From assembly GCF_030317205.1 (NCBI RefSeq), contig NZ_JASZYB010000001.1, positions 2,170,001 through 2,234,000 on the forward strand: DNA of 64,000 nt, written 5' to 3'. The translations under genes and the position numbers were made by a program. The DNA is from Variovorax sp. J2L1-78. GTDB lineage: Bacteria; Pseudomonadota; Gammaproteobacteria; Burkholderiales; Burkholderiaceae_C. Below are positions 16,153 through 25,895 of the stretch, one piece after another (position 1 is the stretch's first letter; the number at the start of each line of letters is the position of its first letter). A model generated the notes under the pieces. The model saw nothing but the letters and a program-made list of their open reading frames with translations, made no database searches and was not told where the DNA came from.

Positions 16153-17250
16153 TCAGCCCGCCAGCTGGCGGCAGATCGCGGCGGTGATGTCGGTGCAGGT
16201 CGCACGACCGCCCAGATCGCGTGGCACCGTTTCACCCGCAGCCAGCACGGCCTCCACAGCCTGCTCGATGCGGTCGGCATCGCTCTTCAATGCGTCGTCC
16301 TGGTGCTGCTCGCCGAGCCAGCGCAGCATCAGTGCACCGGACAGGATGGTGGCGATCGGGCTGGCCGCGTTCTGGCCCGCGATGTCCGGCGCCGAACCAT
16401 GCGCGCCCTGGAACAGCCCGTGGCGTTCGCCGAGTTCGGCGGATGCGGCGATGCCGAGCCCGCCGACGGTGCCGGCACCCAGGTCGGAGATGATGTCGCC
16501 GAACATGTTCTCCGCGACGATGACATCGTAGAAGTCGGGCTTCTTGAGCATGTGCACGGTGATCGCATCCGCGTAGGCGTAGTCGATCTGCACGTCGTCG
16601 TAGTCGCGCGCCACTTCGTCGCAGATGGCCCGGAAGAAGGCATAGGTGCGCAGGATGTTGGCCTTGTCGCAGACGGTCACGCGGCGTTGGCCGTCCCGCG
16701 GCGCACCCTGGCGTCGACGCGCCAGGTCGAAGGAAAACCGGGCGACACGCTCCACGCCCTTGCGCGTCATCACCAGCGTGTCGGTCGCGACCTCGCCACG
16801 CAGGTTGACCCCACCACCCCGGCTGGCATAGAGCCCTTCGGTGTTCTCGCGCACGATCACATAGTCGATCTGCCCGGGCTTCCAGTCCCTCAACGGCGAC
16901 TGCACGCCGTCGTACAGCCGGATCGGCCGGACGTTGGCGAACAGGTCGAGCCGGAAGCGCAACTGCAGGTGCAGGTCGTTGCCGACTTCCGTGCCGTCGG
17001 CATAGGTCACCCCCGGCAGCCCCGCGGCACCGTGCAGGATGGCGTGCATCGACTTGCAGGCGGCATAGGTGTCGTCGGGAAGAACCTCACCCGTTCGAGC
17101 GTAGTGCGCCGCACCGCCGTCGAACGGGTGGAAGCGCAGACGCCGGGATCCGCACGCTTCCGTCAGAACCGCCACGGCCGATCGGCAGACCTCGGGCCCG
17201 ATGCCGTCCCCCTCGATGGTCGCGATGTCGTAGGTTTGCATGGTCATCAT
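16153..17250 (-). CDS. Isocitrate/isopropylmalate/tartrate dehydrogenase family protein
   Basis: A 365-residue beta-decarboxylating dehydrogenase, a second and divergent member of the same family as the gene at 13117. It has IEGDGIGPE, FANVRPIRLYDG, IVRENTEGLYASRGGG, the catalytic Lys in VCDKANILR and GDIISDLGAGTVGGLG. The start carries several in-frame ATGs (17250, 17247, 17241); the first is used. It is divergent from a TctC-type binding protein, with GntR-type operator sequences between them, so it may act on the imported carboxylate. Confidence 0.85.
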   Translation of the reverse strand: MMTMQTYDIATIEGDGIGPEVCRSAVAVLTEACGSRRLRFHPFDGGAAHYARTGEVLPDDTYAACKSMHAILHGAAGLPGVTYADGTEVGNDLHLQLRFRLDLFANVRPIRLYDGVQSPLRDWKPGQIDYVIVRENTEGLYASRGGGVNLRGEVATDTLVMTRKGVERVARFSFDLARRRQGAPRDGQRRVTVCDKANILRTYAFFRAICDEVARDYDDVQIDYAYADAITVHMLKKPDFYDVIVAENMFGDIISDLGAGTVGGLGIAASAELGERHGLFQGAHGSAPDIAGQNAASPIATILSGALMLRWLGEQHQDDALKSDADRIEQAVEAVLAAGETVPRDLGGRATCTDITAAICRQLAG

Positions 17251-17267
17251 TGGAATGGATCGTTAAG

Positions 17268-17339
17268 TTGTATGACAAATGTACGGGCACTCCGATGCCA
17301 GGCGAACCGGGTTTTCCTCCATCTGATTTGTATGATCAA
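17268..17339. promoter_or_regulatory. Paired GntR(FadR)-type operator candidates
   Basis: TTGTATGACAA (17268-17278) is a perfect palindrome matching the TnGTnnnACnA operator form of FadR-class GntR regulators. A second TTGTATGATCAA (17328-17339) begins exactly 60 bp later. They lie in the divergent region between the dehydrogenase and the TctC-type gene. No GntR gene is in the window. Confidence 0.45.
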
Positions 17340-17385
17340 TTGGTACGATGTCTCGGCGTATCAGACCTACAAAAGGAGACAAGCC

Positions 17386-18372
17386 GTGTTCAGAAAATTC
17401 GCCATCCTCATCGCGCTGAGCCTGTCGTTCTCGACATCCCATGGGCAGGTGCCCGCCGATCGGCCGATCACGATGATCGTCACGGTGCCGCCCGGCGGAA
17501 GCTCCGACGCGCTGGCACGCCTGACGGCCGGCATGCTCGCCACGCGCCTGGATCGATCGGTCGTGGTCGAAAACGTCACCGGCGCCGGCGGACTCGTCGG
17601 GATGCAGAAGTTCCTGCGCTCCCCGGCCGACGGCAGCGTGGTGCTGTTCATCAATCAGTCGCTGGTGATCCTTCCGCACCTGCATCCGAAGTCGGCGTAC
17701 GGCGCATCGACCGACATGGAGCCGATCGGGATCGTCGCGACCGTGCCGATGGTGCTCTCGGTCAGCAACGCGGCCGGGGTGACCAGCCTCCCAGCGCTCG
17801 TCGAGAAGATGAGGAAATCGCCGGGCAAGGTGAACTTCGGCTCCGGCGGGCCTGGCACCACGGCGCATCTGGCCGAAGCGCTGTTCCTGAAGTTGGCCGA
17901 CGTGCAGGGCGAGATGATCCAGTACCGCGGCACCGGCCCTGCGCTCAGCGACCTGATGGCGGGCACGATCGATGCCGTGATCGACCAGACGGTGACCATG
18001 CTGCCCCTGCACAAGGACGGCCGGGTCAAGGCGATCGCGGTGACCGGTGGCGCACGCCTGTCGCAGCATCCGGAGATTCCCACTTTCGCCGAATCGGGGC
18101 TGCCCGCCTTCGACCTGGCGATCTGGAACGGGCTGATGGCGCCCAAGGGGACGCCGCCGGAGGCGGTCGCGAAGTTGACGGGGGCCCTGTCCGCGGTGGT
18201 CGGCAGTGCTGATTTCAAGAGTCGGCTGGCGCTACTGGCCGCGCAGGCCCCCACGGACAGCGAGCAAGGACCGGCGCATTTCCGTCGTGTGATCGCCCGG
18301 GACGGCGATCGCGTCGCCGCACTCGCCAAGTCGGGTGCGTTTGCGAACGACGCGGCCGCGGCGAGCAAGTAG
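17386..18372 (+). CDS. Bug/TctC family tripartite-tricarboxylate solute-binding protein
   Basis: A 328-residue periplasmic protein. A signal peptide (about 1-21, ending near SHGQ) leads into the Bug fold, with RPITMIVTVPPGGSSDALAR, the gap-bridging VVVENVTGAGG and FGSGGPGTTAHLAEALF. Bug proteins bind small carboxylates or amides with very high copy number in Burkholderiales. The start is GTG, with AAGGAGAC 7 bases upstream; no ATG fits. No TctA/TctB partner lies next to it, as is common for orphan Bug genes. Confidence 0.92.
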   Translation: MFRKFAILIALSLSFSTSHGQVPADRPITMIVTVPPGGSSDALARLTAGMLATRLDRSVVVENVTGAGGLVGMQKFLRSPADGSVVLFINQSLVILPHLHPKSAYGASTDMEPIGIVATVPMVLSVSNAAGVTSLPALVEKMRKSPGKVNFGSGGPGTTAHLAEALFLKLADVQGEMIQYRGTGPALSDLMAGTIDAVIDQTVTMLPLHKDGRVKAIAVTGGARLSQHPEIPTFAESGLPAFDLAIWNGLMAPKGTPPEAVAKLTGALSAVVGSADFKSRLALLAAQAPTDSEQGPAHFRRVIARDGDRVAALAKSGAFANDAAAASK

Positions 18373-18392
18373 CGCGGCATCGCGCGCGCCGT

Positions 18393-19304
18393 CTATGGGG
18401 TGCGCTGCTTGGCCGGCAAGGCGGCGCGCCCTTCGCGCACGACCAGGCTGACGCCCACCGCCGTGATGGCGGTGCCGAGCAGCGTCATTGCCGTGATCGG
18501 CTCCGAGAACAGCAGCCAGGCCATGATCGCGGTGGTCGGCGGCACCAGGTACAGCAGACTGGTCACGGCTGCGGCGGAACCGCGCTGGATCAGGATGTAA
18601 AAGAGCGAGCTGCCGCCCAGCGACAGCACCAGCACCGACCAGGCCATGGCGCCGATCGAATAGACGTTCCAGACGATGGGCGCGGTCTCCATCGACGCGA
18701 GGGGCAGCGTCGCCACCATGGCCGCGGCGAACTGCACCACGCTCGCGCTGCGCACGTCGCAAGGCGCCACGAAGCGCTTCTGGTAGAGCGTGCCCGCCGT
18801 GATCGACAGCAGCGCCGCCACGGCCAGCGACAGGGTCTGGAGGCTGACCTCGCCGCCGTCGCCGAACTTGCGCGACACCACCAGCACCAGGCCGGTCAGG
18901 CCCAGTAGCAGCCCCGCCCACTGGCGCTGCGTGATGCGGCCGCCGCGCATCGACAGCCACACGCCGGTGAGCACCGGCTGCAGGCCCACCAGCAGCGCGA
19001 TGAGGCCCGAACCCATGCCGGCACGCACCGCGGCCCAGACACCGGCCAGGTAGCCGGCCTGCACCAGCACGCCGGTCACCATCAAATGGCCCCACTGCGC
19101 ACGCGTGACCGGCCAGGCGACGCGCGCCAGCGCCGCCCACAGCCCGAAGGCGGCGAACGTCAGCGCATAGCGCACGGCCAGGAACTTGAGCGGCGGCGCA
19201 TACGGCATGCCGTAGCGCGCCACGATGAAGCCGGTCGCCCAGATGAGGACGAACACGCCCGGCATCACGCGCAGCCAGCCGGCGGCGCGCGCGGCGGCTG
19301 TCAT
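18393..19304 (-). CDS. EamA/DMT-family transporter
   Basis: A 303-residue inner-membrane protein with ten predicted hydrophobic segments arranged as two EamA repeats of five. It includes the opening VFVLIWATGFIVARYG and a C-terminal Arg/Lys-rich tail. Family members export metabolites such as amino acids or their derivatives; the substrate is unknown. Its ATG overlaps the pgsA stop by 3 bases, so it is translated after pgsA. It converges on the TctC-type gene with only 20 bp between stops. Confidence 0.88.
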   Translation of the reverse strand: MTAAARAAGWLRVMPGVFVLIWATGFIVARYGMPYAPPLKFLAVRYALTFAAFGLWAALARVAWPVTRAQWGHLMVTGVLVQAGYLAGVWAAVRAGMGSGLIALLVGLQPVLTGVWLSMRGGRITQRQWAGLLLGLTGLVLVVSRKFGDGGEVSLQTLSLAVAALLSITAGTLYQKRFVAPCDVRSASVVQFAAAMVATLPLASMETAPIVWNVYSIGAMAWSVLVLSLGGSSLFYILIQRGSAAAVTSLLYLVPPTTAIMAWLLFSEPITAMTLLGTAITAVGVSLVVREGRAALPAKQRTP

Positions 19305-19882
19305 TTCGCGCGGGCCCGGATCTCGGGAATGGCCTTCTGCAGGTAGTACACCATCGACCAGACAGTCAGCACGGCCGAAATCCAGATCAGCCACTGGCCC
19401 CACACGCCGGTCTCGATGACGCCGAACAGCACGCCGTCGAACAACAGGAAGGGGATGGCCACCATCTGGACGACGGTCTTGACCTTGCCGATCATGTGGA
19501 CCGCCACGCTCTTGCCGGCGCCGATCTGCGCCATCCATTCGCGCAGCGCGGAGATGGCGATCTCGCGGCCGATGATGATGAGGGCGACGAAGACGTCGGC
19601 TCGGTTGAGGTGCACCAGCACCAGCAGCGACGCGCAGACCAGGAACTTGTCGGCCACCGGGTCGAGGAAGGCGCCGAAGGCCGAGGTCTGGTTGAGCTTG
19701 CGTGCCAGGAAACCGTCCAGCCAGTCGGTGGCCGCGAACACGATGAACATCACCGTGGCAATGAGGTTGCGCATCGGCTCGGCGATGGGCAGGTAGAACA
19801 CGCCGACGATCAACGGTATCGCGACGATACGCGTCCAGGTCATGATCGTTGGCAGGGTCCAGAACATGCCGCGATTGTGCAT
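19301..19882 (-). CDS. pgsA: CDP-diacylglycerol-glycerol-3-phosphate 3-phosphatidyltransferase
   Basis: A 193-residue inner-membrane enzyme making phosphatidylglycerol phosphate, the committed step to anionic phospholipids. The CDP-alcohol phosphotransferase signature is complete: DWLDG, AR, and G-x3-D-x3-D in GAFLDPVAD. Four to five membrane helices are seen. The start is uncertain: ATG at 19882 has AAGGGA about 11 bases upstream, while ATGs at 19891 and 19867 are alternatives. uvrC lies 32 bases upstream on the same strand, the classical uvrC-pgsA pair. Confidence 0.93.
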   Translation of the reverse strand: MHNRGMFWTLPTIMTWTRIVAIPLIVGVFYLPIAEPMRNLIATVMFIVFAATDWLDGFLARKLNQTSAFGAFLDPVADKFLVCASLLVLVHLNRADVFVALIIIGREIAISALREWMAQIGAGKSVAVHMIGKVKTVVQMVAIPFLLFDGVLFGVIETGVWGQWLIWISAVLTVWSMVYYLQKAIPEIRARAK

Positions 19883-19914
19883 GACCCGCATGTCCCTTCT
19901 CGTAGGCTGCGGCC

Positions 19915-21867
19915 TCAGTGCAGCGCGCGGTAGATTTCTTCGGCCAGGTCGATGGCGATGCCATCGACCGAGGCGATGTCTTCCACGCTGGCCGACGCCA
20001 CGCCCCGGATGCCGCCGAAGCGCTGCAGCAGCCTCGCCCGGCGCTTCGGTCCGATGCCCGGGATGTCTTCCAGCTGGCTGCCGCCGACGCGCACCTTGGC
20101 GCGCTTGGCCCGCATGCCGGTGATGGCGAAGCGGTGCGCCTCGTCGCGGATCTGCGCGACCAGCATCAGCGCGGCCGAATCGCGGCCGAGGTAGACCTTC
20201 TCGCGGCCGTCGGCGAACACCAGTTCTTCCAGGCCGACCTTGCGCCCTTCGCCCTTTTCGACCCCGACGATCAGCGACAGCGGCAGGCCCAACTCGCCGA
20301 ACACCTCACGGGCCATCGACACCTGGCCCTTGCCGCCGTCGACCAGCACCAGGTCGGGCATGCGCGCGGCCTTGGTGGTGGGCGGCGCGTCGCTGCCCGC
20401 GCCTTCGGCATCGCCCGGCGGCGGGGCATCGCTTTCGGCGGCCATCACCTCGGCCAGCTTGCCGTAGCGGCGGTGCAGCACCTGGCGCATGGCGGCGTAG
20501 TCGTCGCCGGGCGTGATGCCGTCGATGTTGTAGCGGCGGTACTCGCGGTTCTGCATCGCGTGGTGCTCGAACACCACGCACGACGCCTGCGTCGCCTCGC
20601 CGGCGGTGTGCGAGATGTCGAAGCACTCCACGCGGAAGTTGTCGAGGTCGTCGGGGGCCAGTTCGAGCGCGTCGACCAGCGCGCGCGTGCGCGACTGCTG
20701 CGAGCCTTCTTCGGCCAGCAGCCGCGCCAGCTGCAGCTGCGCGTTCTTCTGCGCCATCTCGAGCCAGTGGCGGCGCTGCTCGCGCGGCTGGAACACCGCG
20801 GTGATGCGGATGCCGGCCTGCTGGGACACCGCCTCGATCAGCTCGCGGCCGACCTGTTCGCTCAGCACGAGCGTGGCGGGCACCGGGACGTCGATGTAGT
20901 GCTGCGCGATGAAGGCCTCGAGCACCTGCGACTCGACCGACAGGGTGTCGGCACCCTCCTCGGCTTCGAGCGCGCCGTCATGCATTTGCGCGGCGTCGTC
21001 GACGTGCACCGGGAAGTAGGCGCGGTCGCCCAGGTGCCGGCCTCCGCGCACCATCGCCAGGTTGACGCAGGCGCGTCCGCCCAGCACCTGCACCGCCAGG
21101 ATGTCGACGTCCTTGTCGGACGCGATCTCGATCGACTGCTGGTGCAGCACGCGCGACAGCGCCGACATCTGGTTGCGCAGTTCCGCCGCCTGCTCGAACT
21201 CCAGCTTCTCGGCATGCATCGTCATGCGCGATTCGAGCTGGCTCAGCACCACCTGCGTGTCGCCCATCAGGAAGGCCTCGGCATTCGCCACGTCCTGCGC
21301 GTAGGCCTCGGGCGTGATGTAGCCCACGCACGGCCCGGTGCAGCGCTTGATCTGGTAGAGCAGGCACGGCCGCGTGCGGTTGGCGTACACCGTGTCTTCG
21401 CAGGTGCGCAGCTTGAACACCTTCTGCAGCAGCTGGATCGATTCCTTCACCGCCCAGGCACTCGGGTACGGCCCGAAGTAGCGGTGCTTGCGGTCGGTCG
21501 CGCCGCGGTAGTAGGCCAGGCGCGGGAAGGTGTGCGAGGCGATCTTCAGGTACGGATAGCTCTTGTCGTCGCGAAACAGGATGTTGTAGCGCGGCTTGAG
21601 CGTCTTGATGAGGTTGTTCTCGAGCAGCAGCGCCTCGGCCTCGGAGCGCACCACCGTCGTCTCCATGCGCACGATCTTGCTGATCATGTGGCCGATGCGG
21701 GTGCCGCCATGGCTCTTCTGGAAGTAGTTGGCGACCCGCTTCTTCAGGTTGCGCGCCTTGCCCACGTAGAGCACGGCACCCGCCGCATCGAAATAGCGGT
21801 AGACACCGGGCAGGTTGGGCAGGGCTGCGACTTCGCTGAGCAGTTGATCGGAATGCACGTCGGACAT
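19915..21867 (-). CDS. uvrC: Excinuclease ABC subunit C
   Basis: A 650-residue nucleotide excision repair endonuclease that cuts on both sides of a lesion marked by UvrAB. The GIY-YIG domain lies at the N-terminus ([20 protein letters not shown]), the Cys-containing [19 protein letters not shown] region follows, then the UvrB-binding UVR motif (about 205-240), the RNase H-like 3' nuclease domain with DGGKGQ, and tandem HhH motifs ([13 protein letters not shown]) at the end. A Glu/Ala/Pro-rich insert (about 490-515) is not in E. coli UvrC. pgsA follows. Confidence 0.97.
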   Translation of the reverse strand: MSDVHSDQLLSEVAALPNLPGVYRYFDAAGAVLYVGKARNLKKRVANYFQKSHGGTRIGHMISKIVRMETTVVRSEAEALLLENNLIKTLKPRYNILFRDDKSYPYLKIASHTFPRLAYYRGATDRKHRYFGPYPSAWAVKESIQLLQKVFKLRTCEDTVYANRTRPCLLYQIKRCTGPCVGYITPEAYAQDVANAEAFLMGDTQVVLSQLESRMTMHAEKLEFEQAAELRNQMSALSRVLHQQSIEIASDKDVDILAVQVLGGRACVNLAMVRGGRHLGDRAYFPVHVDDAAQMHDGALEAEEGADTLSVESQVLEAFIAQHYIDVPVPATLVLSEQVGRELIEAVSQQAGIRITAVFQPREQRRHWLEMAQKNAQLQLARLLAEEGSQQSRTRALVDALELAPDDLDNFRVECFDISHTAGEATQASCVVFEHHAMQNREYRRYNIDGITPGDDYAAMRQVLHRRYGKLAEVMAAESDAPPPGDAEGAGSDAPPTTKAARMPDLVLVDGGKGQVSMAREVFGELGLPLSLIVGVEKGEGRKVGLEELVFADGREKVYLGRDSAALMLVAQIRDEAHRFAITGMRAKRAKVRVGGSQLEDIPGIGPKRRARLLQRFGGIRGVASASVEDIASVDGIAIDLAEEIYRALH

Positions 21868-21996
21868 GGCGGCTATTGTCTCGCGGGCCGTGTCGCCTCG
21901 CTGACACCGGACCCCGCTCAGCTGGCACGGCATGTGCTCCACTCGCGGGCCGGCAGTTCTGCACGGCTTTTCAACGATAACAACTCGATAACACTT

Positions 21997-23985
21997 ATGA
22001 AGAGAAACCTGCCCTGGAGGGCCCTGACCCCGACCGCCCTGGCCCTCACGCTGCTCGCCTGCGGCGGCGGCGGCTCCGACAACGGAAGCGCCCCGGCCAC
22101 CCCCACGCCACCGCCGGTCGCGGTCGACAACAGCTGCCTGACCAGCACCACCGCCACGCCGGTGGTGGTCGGCTCGGGCGACGCCGGCGATCCGGCCGCA
22201 CCGGAACCCGCGTCCGGCTACGTCGTCGGCCACAAGATCGTCAGCGCCAAGACCTTCATGGTGGTGGCGAACCATCCGCTGGCCACCAAGGCCGGCTGCG
22301 ACGTGCTCAAGGCCGGCGGCAGCGCTGCCGATGCCGCCATCGCGGTGCAGGCCGTGCTCGGCCTGGTCGAGCCGCAGTCGAGCAGTCTGGCGGGTGGCGC
22401 CTTCATGCTCTATTACGATGCCAAGACCAAAAAGGTGCAGGCCTACGACGGCCGCGAGACCGCACCGGCCGCCGCCACCGCCAACTACCTGCGCTACGTC
22501 GACGACACCACCGACCAGACGCTGCCCAAGCCCAGCGCTCGCGCCAGCGGCCGTTCCATCGGCACACCGGGCGTGATGCGCATGCTCGAGATGGCCCACG
22601 GCGACCATGGCAAGCTGGCGTGGAAAGACCTGTTCGGCGAAGGCACCCGCCTGGCCAGCGACGGCTTCAAGATCGGCGGGCGCATGGCGGCGGCGATCGC
22701 GTCGTCGGCCTCCAACCTCAAGCGCGACGCCGAGGCGGCGGCCTATTTCCTCGATGCCGCCGGCAACCCCAAGCCGCTGGGCACCACGCTCACCAACCCG
22801 GCCTACGCCGAGGTGCTGAAGGCCATGGCCAGCCAGGGCGCGAATGCGCTGTACACCGGCAAGATCGCCGAGGACATCGTGGCGAAGATCCAGATCACGG
22901 CCGGTGCCGACGGCTCGGTGATCACACCCGGCAAGACCACGCTGGATGACCTGAAGAACTACAAGCCGATGCGCCGTGAACCGGTCTGCACCACCTACCG
23001 GGCCTACTACGTGTGCAGCATGTCACCGCCGTCCTCGGGCGGCATCGGCGTGCTGTCGACGCTGGGCATCCTGGAGAACTTCAACATGGGGCTGCACGCG
23101 CCGTCGCAGGTCGATCTCGAAGGTGGCAAGCCGTCGGTGATGGGCGTGCACCTGGTGGCCGAGGCCGAGCGCCTGGCCTATGCCGACCGCGACAAGTACG
23201 TGGCCGACACCGACTTCGTGCCGCTGCCCGGCGGCAGCGCCGACACCCTGCTCAACAAGACGTACATGCGCTCGCGCGCCAACCTGATCGACTTCAGCAA
23301 GAGCATGGGCACCGCGGTGGCCGGCGACTTCGGCGTGCCGCCGGTCGGCATCGACAAGACGGTCGAACATGGCACCACGCACTACTCGATCGTCGACAAG
23401 GAGGGCAACGTGGCCTCGATGACCACGACGGTGGAATCGACGCTGGGCTCGTACCACATGAGCCACGGCATCATGCTGAACAACCAGCTGACCGACTTCA
23501 GCGCCAACCCGATCGACCCGGTGACGAATGCGCCCGTGGCCAACCGTGTCGCGCCGGGCAAGCGCCCGCGCAGCACGATGGCGCCGACGCTGGTGTTCAA
23601 CGGCAACCAGCCCGGTGACTTCCTGATGGCGACCGGCTCGCCCGGCGGCGGCACCATCATCCAGTACGTGGTGAAGACCGTGGTCGGCGCGCTCGATTGG
23701 GGCCTGGATGCCCAACAGGCCACCTCGCTGGTCGATTTCGGTGCCACCAACAGCCCGAGCACCAACGTCGGCGGCGAGCATCCGAACGTGGACATCACGA
23801 ACGGCGGCAACAACGACCCGCTGATCCTCGGGCTGCGTGCGCTCGGCCACACCGTGGCGACGGGTTCCCAGTCGAGCGGCATCAGCACCATCATCCGCAA
23901 GCCGGCCAGCGGCGGCCCGATCCTCACCGGCGGCGCCGACCCGCGCCGCGAAGGCATCGTGCTCGGCGATACTTTCACGCCCTGA
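21997..23985 (+). CDS. Lipoprotein gamma-glutamyltransferase
   Basis: A 662-residue protein. A lipobox (LLAC at about 20, followed by four Gly) predicts membrane anchoring, unlike soluble periplasmic E. coli Ggt. The Ntn-hydrolase core shows [24 protein letters not shown] and, at the autocleavage point, Thr460 in [19 protein letters not shown], the new N-terminal nucleophile of the small subunit. The [12 protein letters not shown] motif is also present. It transfers or hydrolyses gamma-glutamyl bonds of glutathione and related compounds. It is divergent from uvrC and ends at a clear terminator. Confidence 0.93.
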   Translation: MKRNLPWRALTPTALALTLLACGGGGSDNGSAPATPTPPPVAVDNSCLTSTTATPVVVGSGDAGDPAAPEPASGYVVGHKIVSAKTFMVVANHPLATKAGCDVLKAGGSAADAAIAVQAVLGLVEPQSSSLAGGAFMLYYDAKTKKVQAYDGRETAPAAATANYLRYVDDTTDQTLPKPSARASGRSIGTPGVMRMLEMAHGDHGKLAWKDLFGEGTRLASDGFKIGGRMAAAIASSASNLKRDAEAAAYFLDAAGNPKPLGTTLTNPAYAEVLKAMASQGANALYTGKIAEDIVAKIQITAGADGSVITPGKTTLDDLKNYKPMRREPVCTTYRAYYVCSMSPPSSGGIGVLSTLGILENFNMGLHAPSQVDLEGGKPSVMGVHLVAEAERLAYADRDKYVADTDFVPLPGGSADTLLNKTYMRSRANLIDFSKSMGTAVAGDFGVPPVGIDKTVEHGTTHYSIVDKEGNVASMTTTVESTLGSYHMSHGIMLNNQLTDFSANPIDPVTNAPVANRVAPGKRPRSTMAPTLVFNGNQPGDFLMATGSPGGGTIIQYVVKTVVGALDWGLDAQQATSLVDFGATNSPSTNVGGEHPNVDITNGGNNDPLILGLRALGHTVATGSQSSGISTIIRKPASGGPILTGGADPRREGIVLGDTFTP

Positions 23986-24012
23986 CGCCAGCGCGCCGGC
24001 TCGGCACCCCGA

Positions 24013-24046
24013 AGCCCCCGAGGTCGCGAGGCCGCGGGGGCTTTTT
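24013..24046 (+). terminator. Terminator after gamma-glutamyltransferase gene
   Basis: An 8 bp GC-rich stem (AGCCCCCG with CGGGGGCT) with a 14-base loop is followed by T5. It lies just before earP. Confidence 0.8.
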
Positions 24047-24061
24047 CATGACGGGATGCGC

Positions 24062-25159
24062 ATGCGCTGGGACATCTTCTGCAAGGTCATCGACAACTTC
24101 GGCGACATCGCGATCAGCTGGCGGCTGGCCTGCCAGCTGGCGCAGCGCGGCGCGCGGGTGCGGCTCTGGGTCGACGATCCGTCGGCGCTGGATTGGCTCG
24201 CACCGCAGGGGTGCGACGGTGTCGCCGTCATCCCCTGGTCCGACCCGGTCGCCGTGGCGCTGGCCGCCGCGGAGGCGGTGCCCGACGTCCTGATCGAGGC
24301 CTTCGGCTGCGACCCGGCACCTGAACTGCTCGCGCGCTTCGCCGCCTGCGGCCGCCGGACCTGGATCAACCTCGAATACCTCTCCGCAGAGCCCTACGTG
24401 GAGCGCCTGCACCGGCTTCCCTCCCCCGTCTTCCGCGGCCCCGGCGAAGGACTGACCAAGCACTTCTTCTATCCCGGCTTCACGCCCGCGACCGGCGGCC
24501 TGCTGCGCGAGGACGATCTGCCGGCGCGCCGTGCCGCGTTCGACCGCAGCGCCTGGCTGAAAGACCATGGCATGGCGTGGCAAGGCGAGGGGCTCGTCTC
24601 GCTGTTCTGCTACGAACCCCAGGCGCTCGGGCGCCTGCTCGACCAGTTGGCCGCAGCACCGACACCGCATCGCCTGCTGGTCACGGCCGGTCGTGCGACC
24701 GCCGCGGTGCGCGCCGTGTGGCCATCGCCGAACAGCCAGCACGGTGCGCTGTCGGTATCCTTCCTGCCCATGCTGTCCCAGCACGGCTATGACGAACTGC
24801 TGTGGGCCTGCGACTTCAACTTCGTGCGCGGGGAAGATTCGGTGATCCGCGCGCTGTGGGCAGGCCACGCCTTCGCCTGGCAGATCTACCCGCAGGACGA
24901 CGACGTGCACCACATCAAGCTCGAGGCCTTTCTCGACACCCTCGAGGCGCCGCCCGCATGGCGCACGTTCCACCGCGCCTGGAACGACGCCGACGGCGAG
25001 GTGCTCACCTGGCCGGACGCCGCCACCCACGATGACTGGACCGGCGCGGCGCAGCAGGCGCGCGCTCGCCTGCTGGCACAGGACGACCTGGCCACCCAGC
25101 TCGTGCGCTTCGTCGATGCGCTCAGCGACCCTGCCGGGCCACGTCGCGCAGCGCCTTGA
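24062..25159 (+). CDS. earP: EarP, EF-P arginine rhamnosyltransferase
   Basis: A 365-residue inverting GT-B glycosyltransferase that moves rhamnose from dTDP-rhamnose to Arg32 of EF-P. The start region MRWDIFCKVIDNFGDI carries the conserved Asp residues of the acceptor side, and RGEDSVIRALWAGHAFAWQIYPQ is the nucleotide-sugar site (Arg-Gly-Glu-Asp-Ser). ATG 24062 gives the family start; ATG 24056 is two codons longer. efp is normally the next gene but lies 18 kb away here. The 3' end overlaps a convergent aldolase gene by 38 bases. Confidence 0.95.
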   Translation: MRWDIFCKVIDNFGDIAISWRLACQLAQRGARVRLWVDDPSALDWLAPQGCDGVAVIPWSDPVAVALAAAEAVPDVLIEAFGCDPAPELLARFAACGRRTWINLEYLSAEPYVERLHRLPSPVFRGPGEGLTKHFFYPGFTPATGGLLREDDLPARRAAFDRSAWLKDHGMAWQGEGLVSLFCYEPQALGRLLDQLAAAPTPHRLLVTAGRATAAVRAVWPSPNSQHGALSVSFLPMLSQHGYDELLWACDFNFVRGEDSVIRALWAGHAFAWQIYPQDDDVHHIKLEAFLDTLEAPPAWRTFHRAWNDADGEVLTWPDAATHDDWTGAAQQARARLLAQDDLATQLVRFVDALSDPAGPRRAAP

Positions 25160-25895
25160 GAAGGATCCCCGCCGTGTTGCTCGCGACATAGCGCGCACCC
25201 CAGGCGGCGTAGCGCGCTTCCTCTTCCGGCGTGAGCGCCAGGATGCCGGGGCACTTTCCAGCGGCAGCGACCGCCCTCAGCGCGCTCTCGATGGCGGCCT
25301 GCACCGGCGCCTCGTTCCAGCGGTTGTCGAAGCCCATGCTGTGCGCCAGATCGTTGGGGCCGACGAAGACCGCATCCACGCCCGACACCGCCGCGATGGC
25401 CGCGGCGTTGGCCACGCCTTCGGGCGTCTCGATCATCACGATCAACGCGACGCCGTCGTTGCTCAGCGCCGTGTGCGCCGTGCCACCGAAGGCGCCGTAG
25501 CCGGCGGCGCGCGTGGAGAAGGCCGCGCCGCGCAGGCCCGGCTGGCCGCGTGTCGGGTACTTCACACGCTGCACCAGCGAAGCGGCGTGCGCCGCGGTGT
25601 CGACCATCGGGATCTGCACCGCGCTCGCGCCCAGGTCGAGCGTGCGCGCCATGTCCTGTTCGAGGCATCGCACCACCGTGGGGATGCCGCTGGCGCGCGC
25701 CGCGCGCAGCATGTGCTCCGTGGTTTCCAGACCCGCGCTGCCGTGCTCGTTGTCCAGCAGGACGAAGTCGAAGCCCGCGAAGGCGCACATCTCGACGATC
25801 GCCGGCGACGGGATGCCGTTGAACACGCCGCGCAGCAGGCGCCCGCTGCGCAGCATCTCCGGGAGCCGGGTGTCGATGGGGTGCTGCGCGTTCAC
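25122..25895 (-). CDS. HpcH/HpaI family class II aldolase
   Basis: A 257-residue metal-dependent pyruvate-type aldolase. The family His is in LLDNEHG, metal ligands are Glu in MIETPEG and Asp in VGPNDLAHSMG, and an AGFDFVLLD strand precedes them. Such enzymes cleave 4-hydroxy-2-oxo acids to pyruvate or oxaloacetate-type products plus an aldehyde. The GTG start overlaps the stop of the upstream FAD oxidase by 4 bases. Third gene of the racemase-oxidase-aldolase arm; its 3' end runs into earP. Confidence 0.88.
   Translation of the reverse strand: MNAQHPIDTRLPEMLRSGRLLRGVFNGIPSPAIVEMCAFAGFDFVLLDNEHGSAGLETTEHMLRAARASGIPTVVRCLEQDMARTLDLGASAVQIPMVDTAAHAASLVQRVKYPTRGQPGLRGAAFSTRAAGYGAFGGTAHTALSNDGVALIVMIETPEGVANAAAIAAVSGVDAVFVGPNDLAHSMGFDNRWNEAPVQAAIESALRAVAAAGKCPGILALTPEEEARYAAWGARYVASNTAGILLKALRDVARQGR

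Noticed and set aside
19918..21990. Long plus-strand frame antisense to uvrC, in phase with the gamma-glutamyltransferase
   Set aside because: The upstream part is a shadow of uvrC; the real start is the ATG with a lipoprotein signal at 21997.
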